From: Zantedeschia hybrid cultivar
Lineage: Eukaryota; Streptophyta; Magnoliopsida; Alismatales; Araceae
DNA length: 64,000 bases
Direction: 5' to 3'
NCBI GenBank assembly: GCA_030544215.1
Contig: JARZZO010000014.1
Coordinates: 36,299,734 to 36,363,733, forward strand
Each line of letters begins with the position of its first letter. The first letter of the stretch is position 1. Of the stretch, positions 1 to 10,312 are shown in pieces. A model generated the notes under the pieces. It was not told the DNA's origin. It searched no databases and worked only from the letters and a program-made list of their open reading frames with translations. Both the position numbers and the translations under genes were made by a program.

Positions 1-1366
1 ATCAAAATGGAATGGAACATCTTTTGCTAAGAGAAGGGTTAATGGTCGAGCAATTTGAGAGAAGTTCTAAATGAACAAGTGATAGAAGCCGGCATGGCCT
101 AGAAAGGATCGAATTTGCTTTACCGAGGTAGGTGGAGAAAGATTGGAAATTAGGCTAACCTTGGCTTTGTCCACCTCAATACCTCTGCCAGAAACTATAT
201 GACCCAAAACTATGCCTTCTTTTACCATAAAATGACTCTTCTCCCAACTTAGAACCAAATTGGTCTCTATGCATCTTCCAAATACTTTTTTCAAATTTTC
301 TAGACCAATTTCAAATGAGTCCCCAAATATTAAAAAATCATCCATAAATACTTCGAGGAACTCTCCTACCATGTCCGAAAAGATTGCCAATGTGCATCTT
401 TAGAAAGTTGCTGGTGCATTACATAGTCCAAATGGCATTCTTCGGAAAGCAAATGTGCTATATGGGCAGGTGAATGTGGTCTTTTCTTGATTTTTTAAGT
501 AAATAGTCACTTGATTGTAACCTGAATACCCATCTAAAAAGCAAAAATATTTTTGACCTGCTAGTTTTTCTAAAATATGATCAATAAACGGGAGTGAGAA
601 ATGATCTTTCTTTGTCATTGTATTCAATTTTCTGTAATCGATACAAACTCTCTACCCCGTGGTCAGCCTAGTCGGCATTTCTTCACCTTTATCATTTCTC
701 ACCACAGTTAATCTAGACTTCTTTGGTACGACTTGGGCTGAGCTTACCCACTTACTATCAGATATTGGGTATATAATACCAGCATCTAACCATTTCACCA
801 CTTCTTTCTTGACCACTTCCATCATGATGGGATTCAATTTTCTTTGCATCTCTCTACTAGGCTTAGCATTATCCTCTAGATAAATGTGATGCATGCATGT
901 GGTTGGACTTATTCCTTTCAAATCAGCTACAGACCACCCTATGGCTTCTTTGTGAGTTCGGAGGACTTTAATGAGTTGTTCCTCCTGGGTAGGGTTAAGA
1001 TCAGCTACTATGATCACATGTAAGGTTTTGGACCAAAAAGACATATTTGAGTGAGTCCGGTAAAGGTTTAAGTTCTAACTGAGGAGGGACCTAGAGGGAT
1101 GGGGGAGTAGGTTCTAGATTGAGTTCAGGTAGAGATTCAACCTTATTGGGCCGCCAAGCCTTTTTACTCCAATCAGATGTGGACATTAGTTCCGCTACTT
1201 CTTCAAATTGGGTCAAAGGGCATGTTTCTAAGATGGTATCAATAATATCAATTGTGAAGCAATCTTCCCCATCTTACATATGTCCGGATGTCTTGAAAAT
1301 ATTAAGGGATATTTTGTGATCCCCAAAGGAAATATCCATCAATCCCGACTTGCAGTTAATGATAGC
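1..1366 (-). pseudogene. Athila element A: pol fragment (end of protease region, reverse transcriptase)
   Basis: This is a reverse transcriptase fragment of a Ty3/gypsy Athila polyprotein, read right to left. It shows the MHHIYLED linker, the YRKLN and FLDGYSGY motifs (RT motif A Asp), the MPFGLCNAPATF block and the FMDDF catalytic box. The connection to RNase H begins near base 60, and the rest lies outside the window. Near 1320-1366 it still encodes the INCKSGLMDISFG stretch that follows the protease. The frame is broken by TAG at 652-654 (a Trp codon in relatives), TAA at 400-402 (a Gln codon in relatives) and a frameshift near 1030. The sequence resumes at 28887, across the insertion of element T. 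It is clearly non-functional. The lineage call rests on close protein similarity to elements B and C here, which carry Athila-type primer sites. Confidence 0.9.
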
Positions 1367-1371
1367 ATTAG
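1367..1371. repeat. Target-site duplication of T, left copy (ATTAG)
   Basis: ATTAG lies immediately left of the TG of T's LTR and recurs at 28882-28886 immediately right of the terminal CA. Removing T and one copy rejoins the Athila reading frame across the GRPFLA...INCK boundary, which proves the insertion point. Confidence 0.95.
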
Positions 1372-2727
1372 TGTAGGCGCCCGGAACGTCCCCCGCCGCT
1401 GCTGTGGGCTTCGGGTAAGGGCTTCTCCGTACGTCTTAGCACTGCGGCGATTTGGGAGGATTAGAAATCTAAGTATGTGATTGCCAGGAGCATTACCTTA
1501 CGGTCCCTGTGCTCCGCAGGATGGTGAGAGTGATCGCGTTCTGATGGAGCGGGAGACGACGGATTCCTCTTCTCTTCCTCCGGCCGGCCAGAGGAGGAGA
1601 GCTCGGCAGTCTGCACGCAGAGATGCGGTAAGGGTCCCTGAAAGGAAAAGACAAGACAAAAGAAGAAGATAACCCGATTAGAACTGTGATATGTAGAATC
1701 TATCCATGCAAATCTATAAATAAACTAAAATTGAAAGGGGATGCACCGGATGGGTGTTTGGGGAGGGAAGGTGACCATATGTTATGGCCACCCACCTCCC
1801 GTATTTTTGTTTAAAACTTCTGAGGGTAAGAGTTGCTAGGTCATCCTAACATGCATGCATGCAGATGGGGGTGCTCGTGTGTGATAATAGTGAAAAGTAA
1901 AGTGATATGGTAAAAGAAAGAAAAAAAGAGTAAAAGGAAGAGATGCTACGGAGTGGATGGAGAGTGGGAATGCAATGAAATGGAAAGGAGAAGAATAAGG
2001 AGAGAGTTAAGAGAACAAGTCCATTTGAAATGCGGAAGATCCCTCCGGCTTGTCGACTGCTAAGGCTTTCTCTCGCTTGAAGTTCTTCCGGAAGCTTTCG
2101 AACTCCTTGCCAACTCAACCCCCCCTCTCTAACCTCTCTAACCTCCCCTCTCGAGGGGACATAGAGGGTTTAAATAGGTGAAGGGAAAATAGGAGGAAAT
2201 CGGGGTCTAAATCCCCGTAAATCATCAAAGAACCAATGTGAAGCGGCCAAGAGTCGGAGGTTGTGCGCACGGCAGTCGCCGGAGTGGGGAATGATCAGAG
2301 TAGTGGGGGTGAGGGTGGCGAGTGGAGGAGATCGTGGGAAGACGAGGTCAAGATGGAAGTTAGGGGAGTGGACGGCCAACCATCTTGCCTTCCAACCCCG
2401 TGGAAGGCCAGGTAACTGGCCTTCCACGAAGAGGTGGAAGGCTGCCCGGTTGGCCTTCGAAGGGTGGTGGAAGGCAAGGGGTGGCCTTTGAGGGATGGTG
2501 GAAGGCGGACAGGTTGGCCTTCGAAGGATGGTGGAAGGCGGACAGGTTGACCTTTGAAGGATGGTGGAAGGCGGGCCGGTTGGCCTTCCACGAAAAGGTG
2601 GCTAAAGTCGAGATTGGTTAATGGGCCTGATTATTAGTAGGCTGAAGGATGAGATGGCTAAGGTGGTGGACTTGGAAATGATGGATGGGTTCATGACCAA
2701 AAAGGGGGTCCAAAATCAGTGTCTACA
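1372..2727 (-). repeat. T 3' LTR
   Basis: This 1,356-bp LTR matches 18150-18921 joined to 28303-28881. In sense orientation it starts TGTAGACAC and ends GCCTACA. A TATTTAAA box (2169-2176 on the plus strand) is the best core-promoter candidate. The part near 2390-2600 is a tandem array of GGAAGGC/GCCTTCC palindromes. It is the uninterrupted version of the site that K later entered in the other LTR. Confidence 0.93.
2390..2600. repeat. Palindrome array in the T LTR (GGAAGGC...GGCCTTCC)
   Basis: About six units alternate GGAAGGC with GGCCTTCC/GGCCTTCGA, separated by short spacers, so each unit can fold on itself. The other LTR has the same array at about 28550-28745, but it lacks part of the first unit, so the copy number or length of the array differs between the two LTRs. 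Confidence 0.8.
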
Positions 2728-2745
2728 AATGCCTCTCCGGGACAC
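2728..2745 (-). promoter_or_regulatory. Candidate polypurine tract of T
   Basis: In sense orientation the bases next to the 3' LTR read CCGGAGAGGCATT and then TGTAGACAC. This is only a partly purine-rich stretch, so it is named by position more than by quality. Confidence 0.4.
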
Positions 2746-4168
2746 CTGTTTTGCAGTGGAGTGGAGCGGAATGATAAATAGGTGTTTCGGAAATCGAACA
2801 TGAGTTTTGACAGCCCAAAGGAGGGATGAGCTATATCCAAAGGTGGTATGAGAGTGTGGAAAATACATGAGAGTTGGCTATTCGAGTTGCAAGGGTGACT
2901 AAGAAGAGGAACAAAGTTCAGACTAGAGAATCACAATCTGTGGGACCCTTAGGTGCTGGAACCGCGAGGCCTTGGCGCACCAGGATGCAACGATCTGGCC
3001 CAAGGGGATCTCAAGTATGAAAGATGGAGGAGTGTGACTTGAAAAGGTCTCGACACAACGGGCGCGTGGTGGCCTGGCGCATTATGTGATCGCCAAGTGA
3101 GAGAATCTCAAGTACACGAATTGGAAAAGGATAAGGTCTTGCAATTCAAAGTACTAACAAACGAACAATTGCCAGACTCACATATCAACAATGGGTTAAG
3201 CAGAGTGATGAATTATGGTCATTGCCCCTAGGGCGAGGATGGATGCTTATGCAAATACATGCTGGTTTAAAAATTGGAAAACAAATTCCTAATGCAAACA
3301 GGAGGGATTTATTGGTCAATTGAATAACTTGGGGAATATAGACTCCTAATTGTTTTGTTTAGAGAGGAACTCAGAGTCTATACGCCCAAAGTTATTAGCC
3401 TCCTGTATCTTCGATCCTACTTGCTTCAGATTTCCTACAGCTGCAATAGCACACATTAGCAAAGTTCTATATCCAATGATCACATCATTTGAGTATTTAG
3501 ACTGCGAAAGGATGAGAAGCAAATGGTTAGTTTCGAGTCGAAGCCGATATGGAAGATATGGCTATTCTAATGGTAGAATGCCAATCCGATATGGCTTCGA
3601 CTCGATTTTCAAGGATAACCATTAATTTGTTGATGTTAAGCAAAGTGGTCTCCTGAACTTGGGGGTGAAATTACCTCCTCAAAGTAGAAAGGGGAGAAGG
3701 GCAATATGCCTTTTCGTGGATGAGCCTTTTCTAAAATGGTGGAAGGCCAGCTAGCATGCCTTCTACGAAAAGGTGGAAGGCCAAGGGATATGCCGTTTAT
3801 GAAAGGGTGGAAGGCCAAGGGATATGCCGTCCATGAAAAGATGGATATGCATGCCCTCCGTCTTTTATGGAACATGGAAAGTTCGTAGTTTATCTCGTGG
3901 CCTTAAAAGGAGAGATTTGTCCCGAGGCTTCCTTCCGAAAATCCAAACTTTCTGTGGAAAAATGGCCTCGTCTTCTGCTCATACGACTGCTAGGGAACCT
4001 CAGGTTCTATCTGACGTTGAAGGCCATCTCAGCAACCTACTGGCTCATGGACATGTATGCTCAAATTCTTATGCCGTTTACCTTGACTCTCTCTTCTCTC
4101 TTTTGACCTTTGGTTGTCCTGCAGCCTATTCCTAAATTCCCTGACGCTCGGCATACTCGCAAGTATGC
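2746..4168. other. T 3' region, proximal non-coding part
   Basis: I find no convincing gene here. A second short array of GGAAGGCC-type repeats occupies about 3725-3850, including two near-identical units around the motif GGCCAAGGGATATGCCGT. A short reading frame just left of 4169 could be degenerate 5' sequence of the DUF7745-like pseudogene, but I cannot assign a domain to it. Confidence 0.6.
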
Positions 4169-5340
4169 ATGGCTTGCGGTCCTGATGGATGTGATTACCC
4201 TGGACATGAGGGTGTATATGCGCCGGTGGAATCTGACCCGATCCATTGTGTTCGCGAAGTGGTTCACTGGCATTGGGAGGGGCTAGGTGCACTGCTCGAA
4301 CTGTGGCATCCGGAGACACATATGTTCGTGTTTCGAGAGTTTGAGGCAACAATGCTGGTGAAGGAGGTAGAAATCCTTTATGGCTGGAAGGGTCTAGCCA
4401 TCGGCGATCCCTCGGCTTTGCCTGCATGGGATGTAATCTTTGCTGATATAGTGCAAGACAAACGGGAGGTATGCCGCATGACTGACAAGCGAGGAATCCT
4501 TGTCGATCGCCTTGCGCATTGGTTGATCCGAGAGATTAAACGCAAGACGGTCGAATATGAGAGACTGATGCGAGGCTTATGCCTAGTCCTTGGGGGAGTC
4601 TTGTGGTTTCCGACTTCAAGCTCTGTGCTAGAAAGAGAGTATGTGGGTGTGTTGAGCTTGTTGTGGAAAGGTTATTTTCTTGCCCCAGTAATTCTGTCAC
4701 ATCTATATGAAGGGCTTAGCCACATGAGCATGGGGCGATCTGTAAGGGGGAGCTTATTCACTCTGCAGTTGTGGATGGAGATGCACTTAGTTTTTGATTT
4801 TGATGAGAAAAAGTGACCTCCACCTCCCGGATATTTCAGCACAGTGCGTGGTATCCTGCATGCTCGCTTCTTGGTCCCGAAGATCAAATCAGATGTCTCA
4901 CAGCTCATCTCAAGACGAGGGATGACTGGCGTGATTATCTGAACTTTTTGACCGTGAAAAAATTCATCTTTGTTCCGATGATCCTTCGGGGTATGGAATT
5001 TACCACAAGGGCTTCTCGTGAGTGTGAGCAGTGGCTAATCGGCCCTGACGAGTTAACCGTGTACCAAGGGCATCATTGCCATCTCCAGATTGGAGTTCCA
5101 AGACAGGTGCCATTCCCTACTTTGTATGATATGCTGATTGTGCCGAGGCACACAGGATACGCGAGGGAAGCGCGAGCTATAGAGCGATTCCGACGTGCAT
5201 GGCGTCGTCACTCTAGATTCACCAAGGCTTGCATTGATGTAGCAGAGACTTCAGAAGAAGTCGAGAGATATGTGAATTACTTAACAAATGTACGACCTGC
5301 TGTATGTGCCTTTTTCATGGGCCGTAGAGCACTTGAATGA
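4169..5340 (+). pseudogene. DUF7745-like (plant mobile domain-related) antisense ORF of T
   Basis: The translation carries the block LLELWHPETHMFVF and, further on, a FPTSSSVLE segment followed by a hydrophobic, Trp-containing helix (LLWKGYFLAPVIL). The next frame holds WLIGPDELTVYQGHH. This order resembles the DUF7745 domain found in plant retrotransposon-carried proteins related to the plant mobile domain. The cellular function of the domain is not established. The frame is broken by a TGA at 4814-4816 and a shift near 4905-4920. The gene runs opposite to T's own transcription and lies just upstream of the plant mobile domain gene in the same direction. I am fairly sure it is a decayed coding region and less sure of the domain name. 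Confidence 0.6.
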
Positions 5341-5409
5341 TGTATTCATTGAAACTTAGAGAATAATGAAAATTTTGTTTTCCAAAAATTTCCCTTGACG
5401 TAGACAAGG

Positions 5410-5560
5410 TCTATGGTGGACGGCCAGCGGGTGGCCGTCGGTGATAGTGGACGACCATGTTGGTGGCCGTCCTACCTGTCGGACGGCCACGCGTGTGGCC
5501 GTCCATGACGACGGACGGCCACACGTGTGGCCGTCCGACTCGTCGGATGGCTTTAAGAAG
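5410..5560. repeat. GC-rich palindrome array (GGACGGCC...GGCCGTCC)
   Basis: At least four successive palindromes are present. The best is a perfect 26-base palindrome at 5512-5537 built on GGACGGCCACAC and its complement. The neighbour at 5481-5504 differs only at its centre. The array lies about 80 bases upstream of the start codon chosen for the plant mobile domain gene, so it would be in its promoter or 5' UTR. Confidence 0.85.
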
Positions 5561-5636
5561 CCACGGGGCCTCCTAGTTGCTCTCCCTACCCTTTCTTCCT
5601 CTTCTTTCCTGGTACCGATTTCTCCTTCACCCTCTC

Positions 5637-8600
5637 ATGGCGCGAGTGTGGCTTCCCCGTTCTCTTAGGAGGAGGAGGACCGGTGGTGGTGATGGTGAGG
5701 TGGCAGCGGCCGACGGCGGCGATGGGGCGAGTGCCAGCGGCGGCGCTGAGGAAGCACATGGCGAGGACACGCCTTGCGTCAAGGAAGAAGTAGAAGAAAA
5801 GAGGGCGGCGGAAGAGGATGATGAAGAGGAGGAAGATGAAGTTGACGAAGAGGAAGAAGAAGAAGAAGGAGAAGATGGTGAGGAAGACGGCGGCAATGAG
5901 GAGGTGCCCCTGAAGAAGAAGAAGGTGAGTTCCTCTGTTCTTTTTTTTTGATCCGTGGTGGCCGGCATGGCGAACGGCAGGGGATCGCGCCGTCCGTCCG
6001 GACGGACGGCCGACAGCTCTGCCGTTCTTCCGTACGGACGGCGGACGGGTCCGCCGCCCATCCGCACGGACGGCGGACGGGCCCGCTGCACGTTTGCAGG
6101 GACGGCGGAGGTCCCCGCCGCCCGTCCGCACGGACGGCGAGCAGGCCCGCTGTCCGACCTGGCAGACGGCTGGCGGCCCCGCCGTCTGTCAGGGTGGGCG
6201 GCCGGTGGCCTTGCCGTCCGTCCGAGCGGATAGAGACCCCACTCACACACATTTTTTTGTATATTCATGCCCCTAACTTTAATCTTGTTGGGATTTGCAG
6301 GGCCCACGGAGAGTCCGGGGCAGAGTTTCTTGGGAGTTGGTCTGGGCCTGGTACCATGCGCTGCCCGATCGACTCCTTTTCCAGGTGGATGCGTTTGGGT
6401 TCGGACCGTTGTTTCGGATCCGACCATTTATGGTTGATGCACCCTTCTTGGTGGCTCTGCGAGAGCGCTGGGATGACAGATGCAGAGCCTTCATCATGCC
6501 CTGGGGACACATGCTGCCCACGTTGGAGGACGTCTCCTTTTTGACAGGCTTGCCGGTCATTGGTGATCCTGTAGTGGGTCTTGAGCTCAGGGATTACAGG
6601 CAGCTATCAGATCGACTCCTAGGTGAGGGGTACTATCGGGTTCAAGGAGCACTATCTTACATACCCTTCGGGCATTTTGCCCGGTCTGTGGGATTGAGTC
6701 AGGTATGGCGGATGCCGAGCGAGACCCTTAAGGCTTTTGCTGAGAGAGTGGAGGCTTTGCTGGATTTGGATGGCCGCTCAGACGATGAGAATTTACGGAT
6801 CTTTCTCCTGTTCTTCTTCGGAAGGCTGCTATTTGCTACAGCTTCAGACAAGGTTAACTTGAAGTATTTGCCGCTGTTGGAGGACCTCCAAGCAGCGAAG
6901 AAGATGGCATGGGGAGCTGCGATGCTGGGTCACCTCTTTTCTCACCTGGTGAGCTATCACTAGGGGTCCGACAATTTGGGCGGATTCACGCATTTTCTTC
7001 AGGTAATCCTTCTTGATTGTTGATCTCCGTCCTTCCTCACTTATGTTGGTTGATATTGACTGTGTTGTCCCTTGTAGATTTGGGGTTATACCCGCTTTCC
7101 CATCGGCCGCGGGGCCGTCTCTGCGGATCGTGAGGGATGGACTCCACTTATGGCGCGGTGGGAAGTGATCCGGGATTATCGTCCCGTGATGTACCGCGTA
7201 GAGGACATCCGTGCCTAGCTCGACACATTTCCTCCTCACATGGTGAGTGATTCGAGATATATGTGCATCTTGACCAATGATTAAGTCTGACCTTTTACTT
7301 CATTCAGGTGGTGTGGATGCCATATGCAGAGGAGGACCTTGCTGATCATCCATGGGTGTCTCAGAGTCTCTCCCAATTCCGGCGGGAAGTGCCCTTGCTA
7401 TGTGTGAACATCTGTGACGGCCTCTTTGTTCGGATGGCCTTCCGCACGTGGGGATGGCACCAGCCTTTACTTGCCTTTCCGGCCTATCCTGATATGAACC
7501 GCGGTCGTCGCCGATCTTCTGCAATTGGTTAGGACTGGCGAGTGGTAACGCGCGTAGAGATTGAAGTATGGTACCACACCGGGGATGCCCTGCAGGAGGA
7601 TAAATTCCTGCGAGATAGTTACACATACTTGGGGGATTACGCCCGACGGTACGCGGACCGCATGTTTTTGGATGCGCGGCGGGTGCGTCAACCTAAATCC
7701 TTCAATCCATTTCACCCAATCTTTTCTCACTGACTGATCTTGGTGGTATTCCTGCAACAGATGTCCGAAACCGAAGCTGTGCAGATTCTAAAGAATCAGA
7801 ATGAGATTCTGGTTCTGCAGACGAGTGACCTGCTTCGCCAAATTGGAGAATTGGTAAGAAGTTTGATTTCTGGTTTCGGGTGTGAAGTTGTCCTTTTATT
7901 TTGTGAAACTCTTGTGATGCAGAGAGAAACGCTAGCCCGTCACGGGCTGCGGGGAGATCCTGGTGCGGGCTCATCATCTCAGGGGCCAGCTGCCCCTGCT
8001 GATTGGGAGGCGAGGTTGCAGGATGCCCTTCGTTGTGCAGAGGCCCGGGAGGCGGACTTGGTACAATAGGTGAGGCTTGTTCCGCTCTTGTGTTATTCCG
8101 ATTGAGCTTGCTTAACCTTAAGTTCCTTTGCAGCGCCAGGAGGTGGAGACCGCTTTAGCCAGGGTGCAAGAATTGGAGAGCCTCAATCAGCAGTTGAGAG
8201 ATCAGGTTTTAGAGGAGCGGATTGCTTAGGCCAGGGCAAGAGAAGGATCCCACCCAGACGTGTACTGGGAGGGTAAGATAGCCAGCTTGCGGGAGGAGCT
8301 GACGAGGTCGCAGACAGAGGTGAGGGAGCTTGGTTTCAAGTACCGGACCTTGTGGGACCGAGTGATGAAGAAGGGGCGAGAACGAGCCACGAGATCCAAC
8401 GCACAGAGTCCAGGAGCTCGTCCCCCTATTCCTGCCCCATCGGCTGGCCAGGCACCTGCTGGGAGCTCTATCTTTAGAGACCTCGACTCCCTTCTTGCTG
8501 AGGACGCGTGGAGAGCACTTCGACCTGCTGGCTCATCAGGGTCTATGCGACTGGCATCAGGTCATCGCCGTGCTCGGGAGGATGATGCTGAGAGTCAGAT

Positions 8601-8658
8601 GAGGCACTCTTCTCGAGATAGGAGAGATGATGAGGCGGAGGGAAGGAAGAGGGATTAA
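5637..8658 (+). pseudogene. Plant mobile domain (MAIN-like) gene, seven exons, antisense inside T
   Basis: Exons are 5637-5924, 6301-7002, 7078-7242, 7308-7682, 7761-7853, 7923-8069 and 8134-8658. Every intron is GT-AG and every exon length is a multiple of three, so the chain stays in one frame for 764 codons. Exon 1 encodes an acidic Glu-rich tail ending in a Lys cluster. Exons 2-4 encode the plant mobile domain, with TLEDVSFLTGLP and VVWMPYAEEDL as signatures. Exons 5-7 encode a coiled coil and a Ser/Arg-rich end. In-frame TAG codons lie at 6961, 7216, 7530, 8067 and 8227, and no other stop type occurs. The family includes the Arabidopsis MAIN proteins, linked to silencing and genome stability. 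This copy is antisense to T's pol and was probably carried by the element. The splice model is strong. Expression is unknown, and the stops make it a pseudogene unless they are read through. Confidence 0.85.
5985..6235. repeat. GC-rich inverted-repeat array in intron 1 of the plant mobile domain gene
   Basis: The array is made of repeated GGACGG/CCGTCC blocks, about seven units, in a 376-base intron (5925-6300). It resembles the arrays at 5410-5560 and 17806-18060 but with different spacers. The intron keeps a clear GTGAGT donor and TTTGCAG acceptor outside the array. Confidence 0.8.
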
Positions 8659-10312
8659 GAGCTGATATAGGGGTATGCCCCTGTATAGTGATGTATGAAC
8701 ATTATGTTATGCTTGTATATTTCACTATTTGTATCCGGGCACTTCTTGTTTTACTTTTTGTTCATACCTGTTCTTCCTGCATGCACAACATTTGGGGAAA
8801 CAGTTAGTAGTATATGTTTTCGGCCCCTTGCCCAAAGAGCAATTACCTTTTCCCTAGCCTTCGCATAGGGTCAAGGGGACATGTCCTACTAATCAGACAA
8901 AAGAAGAGCATTGAAATCGATGTGACAAGAAAATATGTAAATGCTAGCGGATATTAACAAGTGGGTTGTGTGATGAATGAAAACATGTTTTTGATTTCGA
9001 CCACTTGGTGACTGCCCAAACTTAGCCTAATTGAATGATGGAAGGGAAATGCACACTCAACTTCCCAAGTATCCTAAGTACATATCTAGATTGATTTGGG
9101 CCTCTAGACTCCTCAAACTAACCTTGACCGGCTAAGACTCATACTGATGACAATACCATCATGCCATACTTAGGCTCCCAGTTGCTTCCGACCACCAAGT
9201 TTGCCCAAAAAGTTTTCGTGGTAAATGATTTGTCCGACCCGGGTCTCTTTCCTCACAGTCTAGAAGGTATAAGATGGAACACCTTGGAACCCTAACGGTC
9301 AACCGCGCGACGCTGACCCGGAATCAGACGTCGTCGCACCTATTGGTGAAGCGCATGCATTGACCTAAGCCCGAAGTCTTGAGAGTGCTCATTGAGATTA
9401 TGGTTAAGGAATTGGTTCACCAGAAACGTTGACATTACTCTTCACCCATTTTGGACTCCTGTGATCATGTGAGCATATGATGATTTTTGAAAAAACGAAC
9501 CATTTTAAAATGATGTTTGGTCTTTAGATAGCTATCTCGTGCTAAACCTTGGGGGAGAAAAAGTGAAGAAATTTTGGAGACAAACCTCACAGGAGGATCG
9601 ACAAAACTGTTAAAAGGGCGAGCTATGACAAAACGGACCCCTTTTGACCTCCTAGATGCCCCTATTTTGGCTTTTCAGGCCTTTGGTAGATTTTATGGCC
9701 AAGCACGGTCACGACCAGGCTTTTTTGTATGATTGCTTGAACCCCTTTTCTTTTTTGTATTTTCTTTTCCTTTCTTGATATTTTCGGGGTTATTTGATAT
9801 TCCGCTTGCGGGGACACTGCCCTCTTCACGTGCTCTGGTCCTTTACGTTTCATATTTGGCCTATTTGAGGGGTTACATTTATCGGGTTGTTGAGGAACCG
9901 TAGTTTGCTGAGCTCGACCGTTTAAGGGTGTCGATTGTCCTGATCGGTCGAGAGACGAAGAGTAAAGGTTGCAGTTGACAGTGTACTAAAGACTTCGAAC
10001 TCATTTTAAGAAGGTTCTCTATGAAAAACGTGTAGATGTGTGCATCTCATGATGATCATAGGGATCCATATGAAAGTAAAGTAGACACGTCCAAGGTTCT
10101 GGTAGACTAAAATCTTAGCCAAACCTTAATGTCAACCCAATCTATCATGCGACTAGACCTAGACAGGGGGTTATGTGGCAGTCACCAGACAGCTGGATTT
10201 TGTGTCTTTTCTAATTTTTTGTCATTTTCATTGAAGTATGCGCATATTACAAATATTTTTGTTGCTTTTTGGAATATTTCATTTTTTTGGATTTTGATTT
10301 TTTTGTGCATTT
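8659..10312. other. Region between the convergent plant mobile domain gene and T pol
   Basis: I see no gene here. The left part would be the 3' UTR of the antisense gene, and the right part the region just after the integrase stop. Reading frames here are short and look random. No clear tandem repeat is visible. Confidence 0.6.

Noticed and set aside
5586..6544. Long minus- and plus-strand frames across the plant mobile domain exon 1 and intron 1
   Set aside because: These are shadows of the acidic exon and of the GC-rich palindrome array. The spliced plus-strand model explains the region better.
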